Positions 1 to 10,300 of a DNA stretch of 64,000 nt are shown in pieces. The translations under genes were made by a program, and so were the position numbers. The DNA is taken from positions 148,988-212,987 of the forward strand of contig NZ_WHKF01000001.1 in the NCBI RefSeq assembly GCF_009295825.1. Reading direction: 5' to 3'. Every line of letters begins with the position of its first letter. Position 1 is the first letter of the stretch. Under the pieces are notes generated by a model, which saw only the letters and a program-made list of their open reading frames with translations, was not told the DNA's origin and made no database searches. The stretch comes from Marinifilum sp. N1E240 (lineage in GTDB: Bacteria; Bacteroidota; Bacteroidia; Bacteroidales; Marinifilaceae).

Positions 1-137
1 AAGGTGGCGAAGGAGCTTATATCGGTTACGATCCCGGATCGAAAAGATATTTCACTGGTGAAATTGACAATTTGAGGATTTACAATCGAAAATTAAGAGA
101 TGAAGAAATTCAGCAGCTTTATCGCAGTCAGCAGTAA
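1..137 (+). CDS. C-terminal end of a LamG-like (concanavalin-fold) protein, partial
   Basis: An open frame entering from the left edge (first full codon at base 3) ends with TAA at 135-137. The visible 44 residues include GEIDNLRIYNRKL followed by EEIQQLY. This is the usual last strand and helix of LamG/laminin-G-like domains, which bind glycans or proteins in secreted bacterial proteins. Only the tail is visible, so the full architecture and function cannot be given. The next gene starts 45 bases on. Confidence 0.6.
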   Translation, partial: GGEGAYIGYDPGSKRYFTGEIDNLRIYNRKLRDEEIQQLYRSQQ

Positions 138-182
138 GAATATCAATAAGTAATACAATTAAATCTTTAAAATTTACTAATA

Positions 183-752
183 ATGAAAAAACGTTTTTAT
201 CAATTTGCAGCAGTAGTAATGATGGGTGCCATGTTCGCATGTTCGGCACCACAACAAGTAGCACAAGTACAGCAACCAGATGAGGTTGATTTTGATGTGC
301 CTTGTACAGGTCCTGATTTTAGAACCAACGCGGAATATTTTAGAGCATCGGCAGATGGTTTAAGTATGAATATGGATATCGCTAAGAAAATGGCATATAC
401 CAATGCACGTGCCGAGTTGGCAACAGCTATTCAGGCTAAGGTTGAGCGAGTAACTGATAACTATTCTTCATCGCATAATTTCAATGGTAACGAAGAAGCT
501 AAACAACGTTTCCAGGATCTTCCAAGAATAGTAGTAAAGCAAGTAGTAAGCGGGACACGTATCATTTGCGAGAAAATGAAAAAAACCAAAGAAGGTAAAT
601 TTCATTGCTATGTTGCTATGGAATTGGCAGGTGATGAGATCGTGAATTCTATGAAAGACAGAATCAGTGGAGATGACAAATTGAAAATTGATTTTGAATA
701 CGAGAAATTTAAAAAAGAACTAAAAGAGGAGATGGCTAAAGGAAATTCATAA
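183..752 (+). CDS. LPP20-like lipoprotein, paralogue of 18137-18733
   Basis: This 189-residue protein has a lipoprotein signal peptide (basic MKKR start, hydrophobic stretch, then the lipobox-like MFAC near residue 20), so it is probably anchored in the outer membrane. The body has the LPP20-type pattern: a FRAS segment, then a helix with TNARAELAT, then a region ending VAMEL. The C terminus is charged and helical with KLKIDFEYEKFKKEL. It is clearly paralogous to the lipoprotein at 18137-18733, which shares CTG, FRASA, TNARAELAT, ICEK, DDKLK and YEKFKK at matching places. It is followed after 22 bases by another LPP20-like gene. No enzymatic motif is visible. Its role is unknown; an envelope scaffold or assembly role is an inference from family context. 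Confidence 0.75.
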   Translation: MKKRFYQFAAVVMMGAMFACSAPQQVAQVQQPDEVDFDVPCTGPDFRTNAEYFRASADGLSMNMDIAKKMAYTNARAELATAIQAKVERVTDNYSSSHNFNGNEEAKQRFQDLPRIVVKQVVSGTRIICEKMKKTKEGKFHCYVAMELAGDEIVNSMKDRISGDDKLKIDFEYEKFKKELKEEMAKGNS

Positions 753-774
753 TCCTTTTTATTCCATTAAAAAT

Positions 775-1740
775 ATGCATATCAAATTATTGTTGATATC
801 GATTCTAATTATTTTAACAGTTTTTTCTACCAAAGGACAGGAGATAGACTCTTGTCTTTTGGAGAAAGACTCTATTGCTGATGTTCTGTTAACAAAGCAT
901 CAGAGTTTTCCAAATTGGTTGGTAGAACAGGCATTGGAAAATGAATGTTGCATAGGAATTTCAGATCCTTATTTGGATACCGATTTGGCTCTCGAACAAG
1001 CCAAAATTAGAGCGGTTGCCATTGCCAGCTTGAAAGAGGAATTGGCTTACCGATCTATAGTTGATAATTACGTATCGGATAAAGGAGGAAAATACGCAAA
1101 TACCAAATTTGTGAGCTTAACCAATATGGTTTCGATAGCACATATTGATTTAAAATCTATTGAAGTTTTAAAAACTTATACATCACCATTCGATGAGGTC
1201 TTTGTATTGATAAAAAAACCAAAATTCAACACTTCAGATTCTTTAAAAGATACTACCAATACAATAAAAATAACTGCTGATTTACTTCTAAGTGAAACCA
1301 AAGGAAGAGGTGAGGACAGTTATAATTTTATAAAGTTTCACATTCAGAATCCGGATCAATATCCTATTAAAAAGCTCAATTACTATTCTTACAATACCAA
1401 GTCGGGAAAGAATATTGTTTCAAAAATCAACCAGTTCGAAATAAAATTCCCAAGTGGAATGTTTCGTTATCAGCCTTATCAGGCTCAGGATACCATTCAT
1501 TATCAAAATGGATTTATCGAGGCATCCTTAAACTACTCATTTTGGAATGCTTATTTGGATGTGATTTTAAACAATCTATTACTGATGACTAAAGATGGAG
1601 GAGAAGTAAAATCTTTAGGAGATAAATACAATCAGATTTTTAAAAACATGTTTCGGGTGGTTGATTACCAGAAAATGCATTTTCGAATTTCGAACTTAAA
1701 AGTGAAAGGCAACAGGTTGTATATGAAAACCACATTGTAA
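775..1740 (+). CDS. Secreted LPP20-like protein
   Basis: This 321-residue protein starts with a Sec signal peptide (MHIKLLLISILIILTVFSTKG, cleavage near residue 21). Residues about 45-150 show an LPP20-like pattern: FPNWLVEQ, then GISDPYLDT, then an alanine-rich helix with EQAKIRAVAIASLKEEL. The rest is mixed beta sequence without a known motif. It lies 22 bases after the preceding LPP20-like lipoprotein and 20 bases before an M23 peptidase, so it is probably co-transcribed with both. Similar size and layout are seen in the proteins at 15180 and 18794, suggesting a family expansion. Function is unknown. Confidence 0.6.
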   Translation: MHIKLLLISILIILTVFSTKGQEIDSCLLEKDSIADVLLTKHQSFPNWLVEQALENECCIGISDPYLDTDLALEQAKIRAVAIASLKEELAYRSIVDNYVSDKGGKYANTKFVSLTNMVSIAHIDLKSIEVLKTYTSPFDEVFVLIKKPKFNTSDSLKDTTNTIKITADLLLSETKGRGEDSYNFIKFHIQNPDQYPIKKLNYYSYNTKSGKNIVSKINQFEIKFPSGMFRYQPYQAQDTIHYQNGFIEASLNYSFWNAYLDVILNNLLLMTKDGGEVKSLGDKYNQIFKNMFRVVDYQKMHFRISNLKVKGNRLYMKTTL

Positions 1741-1760
1741 GCCATAAAATCCTTAATATC

Positions 1761-2807
1761 ATGAAGAAATTTACTTTAATAACAGGTTTTTTACTAGTAA
1801 TTCTTGGCTTTTGTACCATATCAATTAAGGCGCAAGAGGTTGAATCATTCGAAGAATTTAAGAAGAAAGAAAAAGCAAAATTTCAACAGTTTAAAGAAGA
1901 ATACAAACGACAATTCGAAGCTTTTAAAAAGAACGAACAGGATTGGAATAAGGAAATATTGGGTGTGGATGTTGAAACACCAGTATCGGAACGTGTAGAG
2001 GAAAAAGATAAGGATTTTATTACCAAACCTTCGGTACCAAAATATGTGAATTTAAGTGCAAGTTTGGATGATGAAATTGAGCAAATAAAACGTAAGGTTG
2101 AAAAGATTACAGTTCAGGATTTAACAGAGGCTGAACCGATGAAATCTCCTGAAATAAAACCAGAGCCAATAGCAGATGCAAAATCTAATAAACAGGCAGA
2201 TCAGTTCGCAGAGAAAGCACGAAAAATGTCTAATCCGGTAAGCAGCGCTTCCAGAGAGGAATTGAAAGTTGTCAATGTAGATTTGAATCCCACTAAAATG
2301 GGAAATCCTGTCGCAAGTGCATCCACAAATACAAGTACGATTGCGAATCCAGGTGCAAAAACTGCCACGAATATAGAAAATCACAAAGTTAGTTTAATAG
2401 AGATTGAAAAGCGCAGTATTCCTTCAACCAAGCCAATTTTAGCCAAGTTCCGATTGAGTTCAAAATTTGGGAATAGATTTCACCCAACTTTGTACCGTTG
2501 GCGCTTTCATGGTGGCGTAGATATGGCATGTCCAAAGGGAACAGAAATACACATACCAGCCGATGGCGTAGTTGTAAAATCGGGCTGGAATGGAGGCTAT
2601 GGCAATTACATTAAGGTGAAGCATGGCAATGGTTACGAAACAGTTTACGGTCATCTCTCAAAAGTAAGTGTAAAAAAAGGACAAAAAGTTAAAAAAGGTG
2701 ATGTAATAGGCAAAGTGGGAAGTACTGGTCGATCGACAGGAGCACATTTGCATTACGAAATCATAAAAAATAAAAAACGAGTGAATCCAGAACGATTTTT
2801 TGGATAG
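1761..2807 (+). CDS. M23-family (LytM) peptidoglycan endopeptidase
   Basis: This 348-residue exported protein has an N-terminal signal peptide ending at IKAQ, a charged Lys/Glu-rich helical stretch (about residues 28-65), a low-complexity linker, and a C-terminal LytM/M23 domain (about 225-345). The zinc ligands and catalytic histidines are intact: His250 and Asp254 in HGGVD, His298 in YGHL, and His329/His331 in HLHYE. Family knowledge says such enzymes cut peptide cross-bridges in cell-wall peptidoglycan in the periplasm. It lies in the same run of genes as two LPP20-like proteins and an M50-like protein, which suggests an envelope-remodelling context. With all metal ligands present, it is likely to be an active enzyme rather than an EnvC/NlpD-type activator. 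Confidence 0.9.
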   Translation: MKKFTLITGFLLVILGFCTISIKAQEVESFEEFKKKEKAKFQQFKEEYKRQFEAFKKNEQDWNKEILGVDVETPVSERVEEKDKDFITKPSVPKYVNLSASLDDEIEQIKRKVEKITVQDLTEAEPMKSPEIKPEPIADAKSNKQADQFAEKARKMSNPVSSASREELKVVNVDLNPTKMGNPVASASTNTSTIANPGAKTATNIENHKVSLIEIEKRSIPSTKPILAKFRLSSKFGNRFHPTLYRWRFHGGVDMACPKGTEIHIPADGVVVKSGWNGGYGNYIKVKHGNGYETVYGHLSKVSVKKGQKVKKGDVIGKVGSTGRSTGAHLHYEIIKNKKRVNPERFFG

Positions 2808-2840
2808 GAAAACGAAATCTCAACTCAACATTCTTACATC

Positions 2841-3515
2841 ATGATTACGAAACTATTTAAGCTACTTATACCACTCTTACTTTATGCCTTTGGACGTGAA
2901 TTCATTGCTACTGTGCAGATGATTTCATTCGCTGATTTGTATCAGAAAATCTTCCTGATAGCCTTAGGAGGTGGATTCTTATTTACAACTCTTTTTGTGA
3001 AAGCACACGGATATTTGGCGATACTATCTCATGAATTAACACACAATACACTTGGCGTTTTAACCTTTAATAAACCAGTAGGCTTAAATGTTGAAGCCAA
3101 TATGGGTGGTGTTTTTATGTTTCAGGGTAAACACAATATAATGTCGGTGTTATCGCCTTATTTTTTTCCGCTAATCACGGTATTCATTTTTCCAATTTAT
3201 TTCATTTTGGCAAGTTCGGGAGCCGAAGTTTATTTTGGTTTATTAGGCGCATCCTTGGGTTTTTCATTTTCAATTGGAATACGTCAGGCACATCGTCATC
3301 AACCCGATTTTCAGGTTTATGGAGTCACTTGGTCCTACCTGATTATATTGTTTTTTCAGATTGTAATATTTGGTCTGATGATATCATTTGTAATTGGTCG
3401 AATGCCAATGCTTATCAGTTTTGTAAAAATGAGTGCAGATCACATTATAGAACTGTATGATATTTTAAAGGCTTTGGTGATGATGGGAATAGATATAATA
3501 TCAAGTAATTCATAA
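2841..3515 (+). CDS. M50-like integral membrane metalloprotease candidate
   Basis: This 224-residue, strongly hydrophobic protein has about five to six membrane segments. An HExxH zinc motif (HELTH, residues 64-68) sits at the end of one of them, as in M50 (site-2-protease-like) and M50B families. A second metal-ligand motif of the N/D-PG type is not obvious. Thus the assignment to the proteolytic family is likely but activity is not proven. It starts 33 bases after the M23 peptidase gene and may belong to the same transcript. Its substrate is unknown. Confidence 0.6.
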   Translation: MITKLFKLLIPLLLYAFGREFIATVQMISFADLYQKIFLIALGGGFLFTTLFVKAHGYLAILSHELTHNTLGVLTFNKPVGLNVEANMGGVFMFQGKHNIMSVLSPYFFPLITVFIFPIYFILASSGAEVYFGLLGASLGFSFSIGIRQAHRHQPDFQVYGVTWSYLIILFFQIVIFGLMISFVIGRMPMLISFVKMSADHIIELYDILKALVMMGIDIISSNS

Positions 3516-3631
3516 TTAGACTACTTAATTAAATCAGAATATGATCTAAAATTAAAATGGAGTTCAGACACCATATAAAAAAACGAGGCGCTACCGAAAA
3601 GCCTTACGAGTAGGATGTAAACATTTAAGCT

Positions 3632-4087
3632 ATGAGATTTTTAGGAAACATTATTTGGCATTTTCCATTCTTTGGATTTGTATCGGCATTTTTCACCTTT
3701 TTGTTGGGAGGATTGCTTGTAATCACTGTAATTGGCGCACCTATTGGATTGGGTTTAATTCAGTTGTCAAAATTTCTTCTGTCGCCTTTTTCGAGTTCAA
3801 TGATAGACAATAAAGAGTTAAACGCAGAACCCAATAAAGCATGGGAAGCATTTGGCTTAATTGTAAGAATATTGTATTTCCCATTCGGCTTATTCCTTAC
3901 GGTTATCACCTTATTCCAAATTGTTGGATTGTTTGTTTCCATAGTTGGAATTCCAGTAGCCTTGGTATTAGCTAAATCTCTAGGAACTTATTTAAATCCG
4001 GTAAATAAAACATGTGTTTCTACATCGGTAGCAAAAGAATTGGAAAGCCGTAAAGCAAAAGCTCAGGTTGATGCTATGGTAGGATAA
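3632..4087 (+). CDS. YccF-domain inner membrane protein
   Basis: This 151-residue protein begins with a hydrophobic block that reads GNIIWHFPFFG and later VIGAPIGLGLIQLSKF, then PFSS. This is the typical pattern of the YccF domain (an inner membrane component of unknown function, often repeated twice). A second hydrophobic repeat with similar order (PFGLFLTVITLFQI, then VSIVGIPVALVLAKS) supports the two-repeat YccF arrangement. About four membrane segments are expected. It is separated from upstream genes by 116 bases and may have its own promoter. Function is not established. Confidence 0.75.
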   Translation: MRFLGNIIWHFPFFGFVSAFFTFLLGGLLVITVIGAPIGLGLIQLSKFLLSPFSSSMIDNKELNAEPNKAWEAFGLIVRILYFPFGLFLTVITLFQIVGLFVSIVGIPVALVLAKSLGTYLNPVNKTCVSTSVAKELESRKAKAQVDAMVG

Positions 4088-4232
4088 TATCTTTAGTAAG
4101 TAACTCTGGTTGTATGCTGGAGCTATTAATACGATTTAGACCCCAAAACTCTTATTCTTTTTTTAGAATTAATGCGACTTAAAAATGATGTGATAATAAG
4201 AAATTTACTTTAACTAAACCAAAACCCAAACC

Positions 4233-5249
4233 ATGAAAAAATTAATCCTATTTGCTCTGTTTGCAGTTCTTTGCGAGACTTATTCAGTTCAGGCAAATAC
4301 TTTCATTCAAACTGAAGAGCAAACCGAAATTACAAATATTGAACAGGCACAACCAATTGATAAAGCTGTTCCTGAAAAAGGATTTGATTGGATGCAATTT
4401 ATTTTTGCAGGCAGTTATTTGTTAGGTGTATTTGTCTTGTTTCCACTGGTAGTTTATACCAATTACCAGGAAAAAATGCTAGGCGATGTAAATCCGGATA
4501 AGGTGAAAATTCTTGAAAATTTATCGGAAGAAGAAAGAAACAACAGAGCCGAACATATTCTGGTTACCATTGAAGAAAAGTTAACTGCGTTTACCGATGA
4601 TGATGGTTACGAAATGATTACCATAACAAAAGGATCACAGGCAAGATTCATGAGACATGGATTGAATTATATCAATAAAAGATTATGCCCTACTGATCCT
4701 ATTATACAGGAGCGGGTTGAAGAATTCACGAATGTTTATTTCGACAGAACAAAAAGACAATACACCGGCTCGAATTGGATATTGGGTTGTGCCATTGGAA
4801 TATTGGTGTTTATGGGTTTTATGGATATTGGAATGTTACTTTCAAGCTTTACCTTAATTCATATTATTGGAATTACTTTTTATTACCTGTCGAGCAGAAC
4901 AGCAAAATATGCTTTGGAAAAAAGATTGGAGACTTTTAAAACGAAAAAGCTGGGATTTATTGGAGGTGTAATGGCTGCCCTATTTGCAGGTTTCTCTATT
5001 AAAGAGTACGTAAGTGTAAATGGAGGTCCTTGGAAAAGAGATCACGAATCGGAAGGAACATCAGCCTTGGTTTTAATTTTAGTGATTGTAATGGTTGCCT
5101 TTTTTGTTGGATTCCTGGTGGCATTTTTTGGAATTATCAACTTCGTGATTAATTACTCAGTATCCTTTATCAGTCCATTAAATACACCGGAAAAATGGTA
5201 TGCTACTAAATTTGAGAAACAAGCAGAAGTTGTTGTTGCTCAACATTGA
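4233..5249 (+). CDS. Membrane protein of unknown function
   Basis: This 338-residue protein begins with a signal peptide (MKKLILFALFAVLC, then VQAN), a membrane segment near residues 55-75, a soluble charged domain (about 80-180), and three more hydrophobic segments (about 185-225, 235-255 and 275-315). I do not recognise a family. The soluble domain has ITKGSQARFMRHGLNYIN and GSNW motifs that look conserved but match nothing known to me. It is preceded by 145 bases without a gene. It could be a channel-like or sensor membrane protein; nothing in the sequence decides. Confidence 0.7.
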   Translation: MKKLILFALFAVLCETYSVQANTFIQTEEQTEITNIEQAQPIDKAVPEKGFDWMQFIFAGSYLLGVFVLFPLVVYTNYQEKMLGDVNPDKVKILENLSEEERNNRAEHILVTIEEKLTAFTDDDGYEMITITKGSQARFMRHGLNYINKRLCPTDPIIQERVEEFTNVYFDRTKRQYTGSNWILGCAIGILVFMGFMDIGMLLSSFTLIHIIGITFYYLSSRTAKYALEKRLETFKTKKLGFIGGVMAALFAGFSIKEYVSVNGGPWKRDHESEGTSALVLILVIVMVAFFVGFLVAFFGIINFVINYSVSFISPLNTPEKWYATKFEKQAEVVVAQH

Positions 5250-5626
5250 TTTAAGCAGAAATTTGCATGTATATCATACTTTGATAAAATATTACTTACA
5301 ACTTTAATGCTTAACATGGAAAGGAGTCGACCAATTTGGTGATTTGATTTAGTAGATAGAGATTTGGTTGTTGCCATCTTGGTTGATTCTTACCAGATAA
5401 ATTGCAGTATTAATGGAAGAAGACGGTGAATTTTCACTACTACTACATTCTTCATTATGGTTTTGGGATTGGATTTTCTATTCACAAATAAAATTGCAGA
5501 TGTACCAAAACCAAGCGCCACTTCCTGTTAGGGAGTGGTGCTCTGATTTAAGAATATTAAAATCGCTTAAACAAATTAGCTTTATCAAGCATTTGTAGTG
5601 AATACAAAATTTAAACAATAAATTAT
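5250..5626. other. Gene-free stretch with one terminator-like hairpin
   Basis: No convincing gene is seen in these 377 bases. A short open frame (5413-5598) lacks a plausible start context and recognisable content. Bases 5514-5542 form a hairpin (AGCGCCACT pairing with AGTGGTGCT) that nearly duplicates the stem of the terminator at 6409-6441. It probably ends transcription of the membrane-protein gene. Confidence 0.5.
5514..5542 (+). terminator. Hairpin, probable terminator, related to the one at 6409
   Basis: AGCGCCACT (5514-5522) pairs with AGTGGTGCT (5534-5542) with one G-T pair. The T tract is weak. The same stem flanks the next gene on its other side (6409-6440). Confidence 0.45.
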
Positions 5627-6358
5627 ATGACAAATAAAATTAACCTGATGAAAAAAATTGATCAGATATTAAAATTTAGAAAGCAAATTATTATTGCAGC
5701 AAGCGTACTAGTTGTGATTTATATTTTGATTACTATCCCATGGACTAATGAGCAAAGGGCAAAACAAGAATGTTTAGACTATGTAAAATCACGCTATGAC
5801 AATATTTCTGTAAATCACTTTAATTTGCTTTATGAAGCAAGTCCAAAAAATGATTTAGATTATACCGAATTTGATTATAATAGAAAGCTAATTAAAATTA
5901 ATTATTCTCTTGCTGGCATAGAAGAAAAAAAAAGGACGGGCAAGTTGCCGTTTATGAATAATATGGCTGTGCGAGAAAGTGATTTAATTAAAGGTAAAAA
6001 AGAATTAGAAAATCGTTTGAATTTAATTGATGAAATAAGAACAAAAAAAACTGAATTATCAGAAGAAGTATATGCTTATTATGCGGAACTTGAAGTATGT
6101 AAAAAATCCTCAAGAGGAAGTAAAAGTAAAAAGTATTTTAATTTTGTATTTGATAAATCCTGGAAAATAAAACAAGTAAGAAAATATGAAATTACCCCTG
6201 ATTACAGCAATTATCCTAATGGTGATAAATTAAGAGAAAGAATGCCTTATATAGAAACGTTTTCTTTTCAGGAAAATATTATTGATAGTATTGTATCTAG
6301 TGCATTAAATTGTGAAGTAAGACGTATTGTTCACCACCCATGGTATTGGGAGAAATAA
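5627..6358 (+). CDS. Membrane-anchored hypothetical protein
   Basis: This 243-residue protein has a basic N terminus and one membrane segment (about residues 21-38, IIIAASVLVVIYILITI) with the rest predicted outside the cytoplasm. The body is Lys/Glu-rich with no motif I recognise. A second in-frame ATG seven codons later (5648) is also possible. It is very AT-rich compared with its neighbours and is bracketed by two nearly identical hairpins (5514 and 6409), which may mean it was inserted as a unit. Function is unknown. Confidence 0.6.
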   Translation: MTNKINLMKKIDQILKFRKQIIIAASVLVVIYILITIPWTNEQRAKQECLDYVKSRYDNISVNHFNLLYEASPKNDLDYTEFDYNRKLIKINYSLAGIEEKKRTGKLPFMNNMAVRESDLIKGKKELENRLNLIDEIRTKKTELSEEVYAYYAELEVCKKSSRGSKSKKYFNFVFDKSWKIKQVRKYEITPDYSNYPNGDKLRERMPYIETFSFQENIIDSIVSSALNCEVRRIVHHPWYWEK

Positions 6359-6408
6359 TTTATAGGAATTAGAAGAAGTATAATATTTTTCGTTGTAAAA
6401 TACAAATT

Positions 6409-6441
6409 AAGCGCCACTTCCGTAATGGGAGTGGCGCTTTT
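6409..6441. terminator. Bidirectional intrinsic terminator
   Basis: AAGCGCCACT (6409-6418) pairs with AGTGGCGCTT (6430-6439), followed by a T run on the plus strand and preceded by A-rich sequence. It lies between the convergent genes 5627-6358 (+) and 6476-7345 (-) and can serve both. Confidence 0.8.
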
Positions 6442-6475
6442 ATTCTTGTGTTTTAGAAGCAAATTCGATATGCCT

Positions 6476-7345
6476 TTATTTAATAAGTTTGATTGTATTT
6501 CTTGGCTTGTTCGTAATAATTCCATCAACTTTTAAATCAATCATTCTATTAATTACCGCTTCTGAATCGCATGTCCAGGCATTTACTTTTTTATTCGATT
6601 GATGAATGGATTCAATAATGCCCGAAGAAAGGAAGAAACAGTTCACATTGTAGGCTTTAATATAAGGATTTTCATTAGGTCGAAAAGCATGCGGCAAGCC
6701 ATCAAAGGCAAAGTTTAAAGAGGGCAGTACAAATATCTCCAGTTTATGCAATTCCAATGAAGAGTCCAGCCTGTGAATTTTCTCAATCACATCCATATTA
6801 AAACTTTGCACGGCACACCATTGCTGAGCATTGTGTTTTTGAATGATTCTGACTACTTTTTCTTCGATATCAGGATAATAGGGATCGCCTTTTTTGATTT
6901 CTATTAGTAGTTTGCATTTGCCATTTATAGCTTGTATAACCTGCTCCAACAAAGGAACTTTTTCGTTTTTAAACTTTGGTGAAAGCCACGATCCTGCATC
7001 TAATTTTTGAATCTCTTCCCAGGTCAGATTCTTTATTTTTCCTTTTCCATCGGTGGTTCTGTTCACGGTTCTGTCGTGCATCACGCAAATTGCTCCATCC
7101 TTGCTTTCGTGCACATCTATTTCAATGTAATCCGATTTATCGTTAATAGCTTGTTTAACAGCGGCAATAGTATTCTCAGGCATTTCGCCACCAGCTCCTC
7201 TATGCGCAATAATAGTTCTTTCGGGATGATTATCTGTACCTGAAAAAGTTATTAGTTTGATGTAATGAAATCCGCTGTAAAATAAAGGAATACAGATTAG
7301 GATTAAAATGATTTTTTTGATTGTAAATTTCCTTTTATTACTCAT
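6476..7345 (-). CDS. Glycerophosphodiester phosphodiesterase (GDPD family), membrane-anchored
   Basis: This 289-residue protein hydrolyses glycerophosphodiesters to glycerol-3-phosphate and an alcohol. Family motifs are intact: IAHRGAGG (catalytic His48), PENT, EIDVHESKDG (metal-binding Glu and Asp), MHD with His90 as the second catalytic His, and a C-terminal VNAWT and GIITNKP. An N-terminal membrane segment (about residues 11-28) suggests that it faces the periplasm. It starts 11 bases after the stop of the large STAND ATPase gene on the same strand, so the two are probably co-transcribed. Whether this link is functional is unclear, since GDPD genes are common housekeeping genes. Confidence 0.93.
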   Translation of the reverse strand: MSNKRKFTIKKIILILICIPLFYSGFHYIKLITFSGTDNHPERTIIAHRGAGGEMPENTIAAVKQAINDKSDYIEIDVHESKDGAICVMHDRTVNRTTDGKGKIKNLTWEEIQKLDAGSWLSPKFKNEKVPLLEQVIQAINGKCKLLIEIKKGDPYYPDIEEKVVRIIQKHNAQQWCAVQSFNMDVIEKIHRLDSSLELHKLEIFVLPSLNFAFDGLPHAFRPNENPYIKAYNVNCFFLSSGIIESIHQSNKKVNAWTCDSEAVINRMIDLKVDGIITNKPRNTIKLIK

Positions 7346-7356
7346 TTTATTCTTTT

Positions 7357-10300
7357 TTAAAATTCGATACCAAAAAGTTGATCAAATACATGAGTCGATA
7401 GTTTTTTAAACCATCCTTTGTAATTGTCCGCTTCGGTTCCGTATTGCATAATTTGTTTTAAAGATGCACTAACTTTTGGGTCGTTTTGGAAAGACCAAAT
7501 TATAAAATTGCCAAATTTATGGGTCAGTAAGTCTCCAATGTTTTCGTAAGATTGATTGTATTTGATCAATTCCTCTCGGAATTTGTCGATCTCTGGAAAA
7601 GTAGAATTTCTTAAGTTGTTGTAGATAAAGAAATCGACTTCCTTGTGATGATAGCTTTTAATGGTACCCAGCGTTTTACACAAAAAGGTTCTAAGATCGT
7701 CCTGGTAATTGTCTCGTTCTACCTGTATGGAATCCAATTCGATAATTGTGGATTCGTACTGAATCTTATTTACAACATATTCGAAAAGTTGCAGTGCACT
7801 TTTGTAGTAACCAAAATCGGTTACCAAAACAGCAATGTTTTCTATGCAGCAGTACAATAAATCCTTATCCATTTTCTGCATTGCTTCATCAATAAGCTGA
7901 TAGAAAATTGGCATTGGATACTCATCTCCTTCACGCTTGTTTCCATCGCCGTAATGCGTACAGTAAGCCGCACCATACCAGTTTAGAGTATATTGCTTGT
8001 AGGGTTTGTTGTTGTTGGCTGCAAAATTGTTGTGTGCATAATACGAACCCTTGCATCTTGTGGTCCAATTGTAAACAAGCACCGAAAACAAATGCATGGC
8101 TTCCTTGTCAGGATTTTTAGTTTTGATCATATACCTGAACAAAACATACATAATAGACATCTGCATGTAATCGGTACAAGGATTCGAAACATCGGCATTG
8201 TTAACCTGCTGAACGATATTTTCTATCCGTTTCCAGTCTTTAAAAGCTTGCATGATTAGAACTCTCTCCAGCATAAAAAAACTGTAAGAATCGCCTGAAT
8301 ACATCGCTTTCATTGCAAGAGGGTGCAGCTTGATAAAATCTTCCTTATCGTTGGTTAAATAATCCAGCACTTGGTTGTAACCTTCGTGAGACCATTCTCC
8401 ATTTTGGCTGTGAATGGGAATTTTATCCCAGAAATGTTGGTATTCGATTCCATTGTTCACATACTCAGACTGCACGGTAGCCAACTTTCGCAGGGTGAAT
8501 TTCTTTAAAACAGGAAAAACAATGCTAAATTCGGTTAAAATCTTAATCCATCTATTGATAATGGAAAAGGTAAAATCATAATCTTTGCTGAGATCTACAT
8601 TCTTTTTGCTCGACAAATCTTCCACAATCAAAAGCGTACTGATACGAATAGCTGGCTCGAATACATGCTTTTTTAATGAATCGTTCCAAAAATTCAGAAT
8701 TACATTCGATTTGGTCATTTTACCTGCAAGCTGATCTAAAATTTCGGACCACAGGTTTTTATCCAATTTGGTGATGTAGTACACATACAAACTAACAATA
8801 TCCCTAACTCTTGAAATCGGGTTAGCCATGGCATGCAAAAGTGACGAAACAGGATGTTTTTCTTTAGGATATAAATGGTTTTGATAGATATCCGATTTAA
8901 AGATTTCGTAAATGGCATAGATAGCAATCTTTTTAACCTGAATGGTATGCGATAAATCGTTCAAAATTAGGTTGCGTTCCTGCCATCGTTGTTCATATCT
9001 TGTGGATGGATTATTGGTTTTTTTTTTGCTGTAGTCTTCCAGCAACTTCTCCAATTTATCAAGGCGTTTCCCTTTTTCGTTTGAATGCTCACAATTATAG
9101 GATAACATTTGCTCCAATAAACTCCATAGTTGATTGTAATCTTCCTGTAAAATCACCGAAAGGGCATCTATTACCAATTGCTGAACTTCATAATTGTTAT
9201 CGCAAGCCAGGCTTAAAATGGTTTTTGGATCGTTGTTTTTGTCCAGATAATCCTGTAAAAGGGCAGAACGTAGTGCATTACGCACCACAGCATAATTTTT
9301 ACCAGTTAGCAACTCCCTTTTATAGGCTTCTGCTGGGATAGTAAGAGCCGGATGACTTAGTTTTAGATTTTCCTGATCCTTAAAAATGCGAGCGAATAAA
9401 TATTCCTGATATCGTTCGTAAACAAATCGAATTTCATCGCGACCATACTTCTTCTCAATTTTTAAAATTCCCTTTTCAATCAAAGCATCGAATACTAAAC
9501 TGAATTCAAATTCATCGTTGTCAAAAATGCTTTTGCTTAGCTTGTGTAAAGGGTAATCATCATCGTCGAAAGCCAGAATAAGTTGTTCCATCGAAATGGA
9601 ATCCTGACCCGATTTCCAAAGGTATTTGGCAATTTTATTGAGCAGAATGTGTTCGCGCTTGTTTTTAGCTGTTTGTGTAATTCCCTTCTCCTTTAGCAGA
9701 TTTTCAAACAGTTGGTTGGAATGGAAGAGGCGAATGTCTTTGGGTAAAACCTGATTTTGAAATACCAGAGAAGCCATTTTTAGGATCAAGGGATCGCTTA
9801 AACGATTTCGAATCAGATTGAAATCGGAATGAAAAAGCTCCTCGCTACTGGTTTTGAGCTGATATTTGTTCTGATATTTTTTGTAAGTGCACTTTAATTC
9901 CGATTCACTCAAATGCTGAATGGTGGTGTGCTCCTCTTTTCTTTGATTGGAATAGTACAAATCGTGTTTGATAGCCGATGCTTCCAGTTCAATCAGCTCT
10001 TTCCAGGTGTAGGAACGACAACTGATCACAATTTTAAGATTGGGCAAATTGTGTTTGATAAAATACTTGTCGATTATTTTTAACAGCTCAATAGGACCTT
10101 TCTGATTCTTCTGAGAAGATTTATCGAAATAGTCTACACATTCGTTAATGGCATCGAAAAAAAGGTAGACTCTCTTTCTGTTTTGATTGGCTAGAATCTG
10201 CAAATTGGTCAAAAGCGTTTCCAGTTTGAGTTCTCCGAAAGCAGTCTGAAAATACTCTTCAAGGCTAATGTTCGAGAAAATTTTGCTGTTGATACAGATA

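Noticed and set aside
5413..5598. 61-residue open frame
   Set aside because: It runs through the terminator-like hairpin, has no recognisable pattern and no good start context.
9000..9341. Open frame on the plus strand within the STAND gene
   Set aside because: Shadow of the minus-strand coding sequence with no own features.
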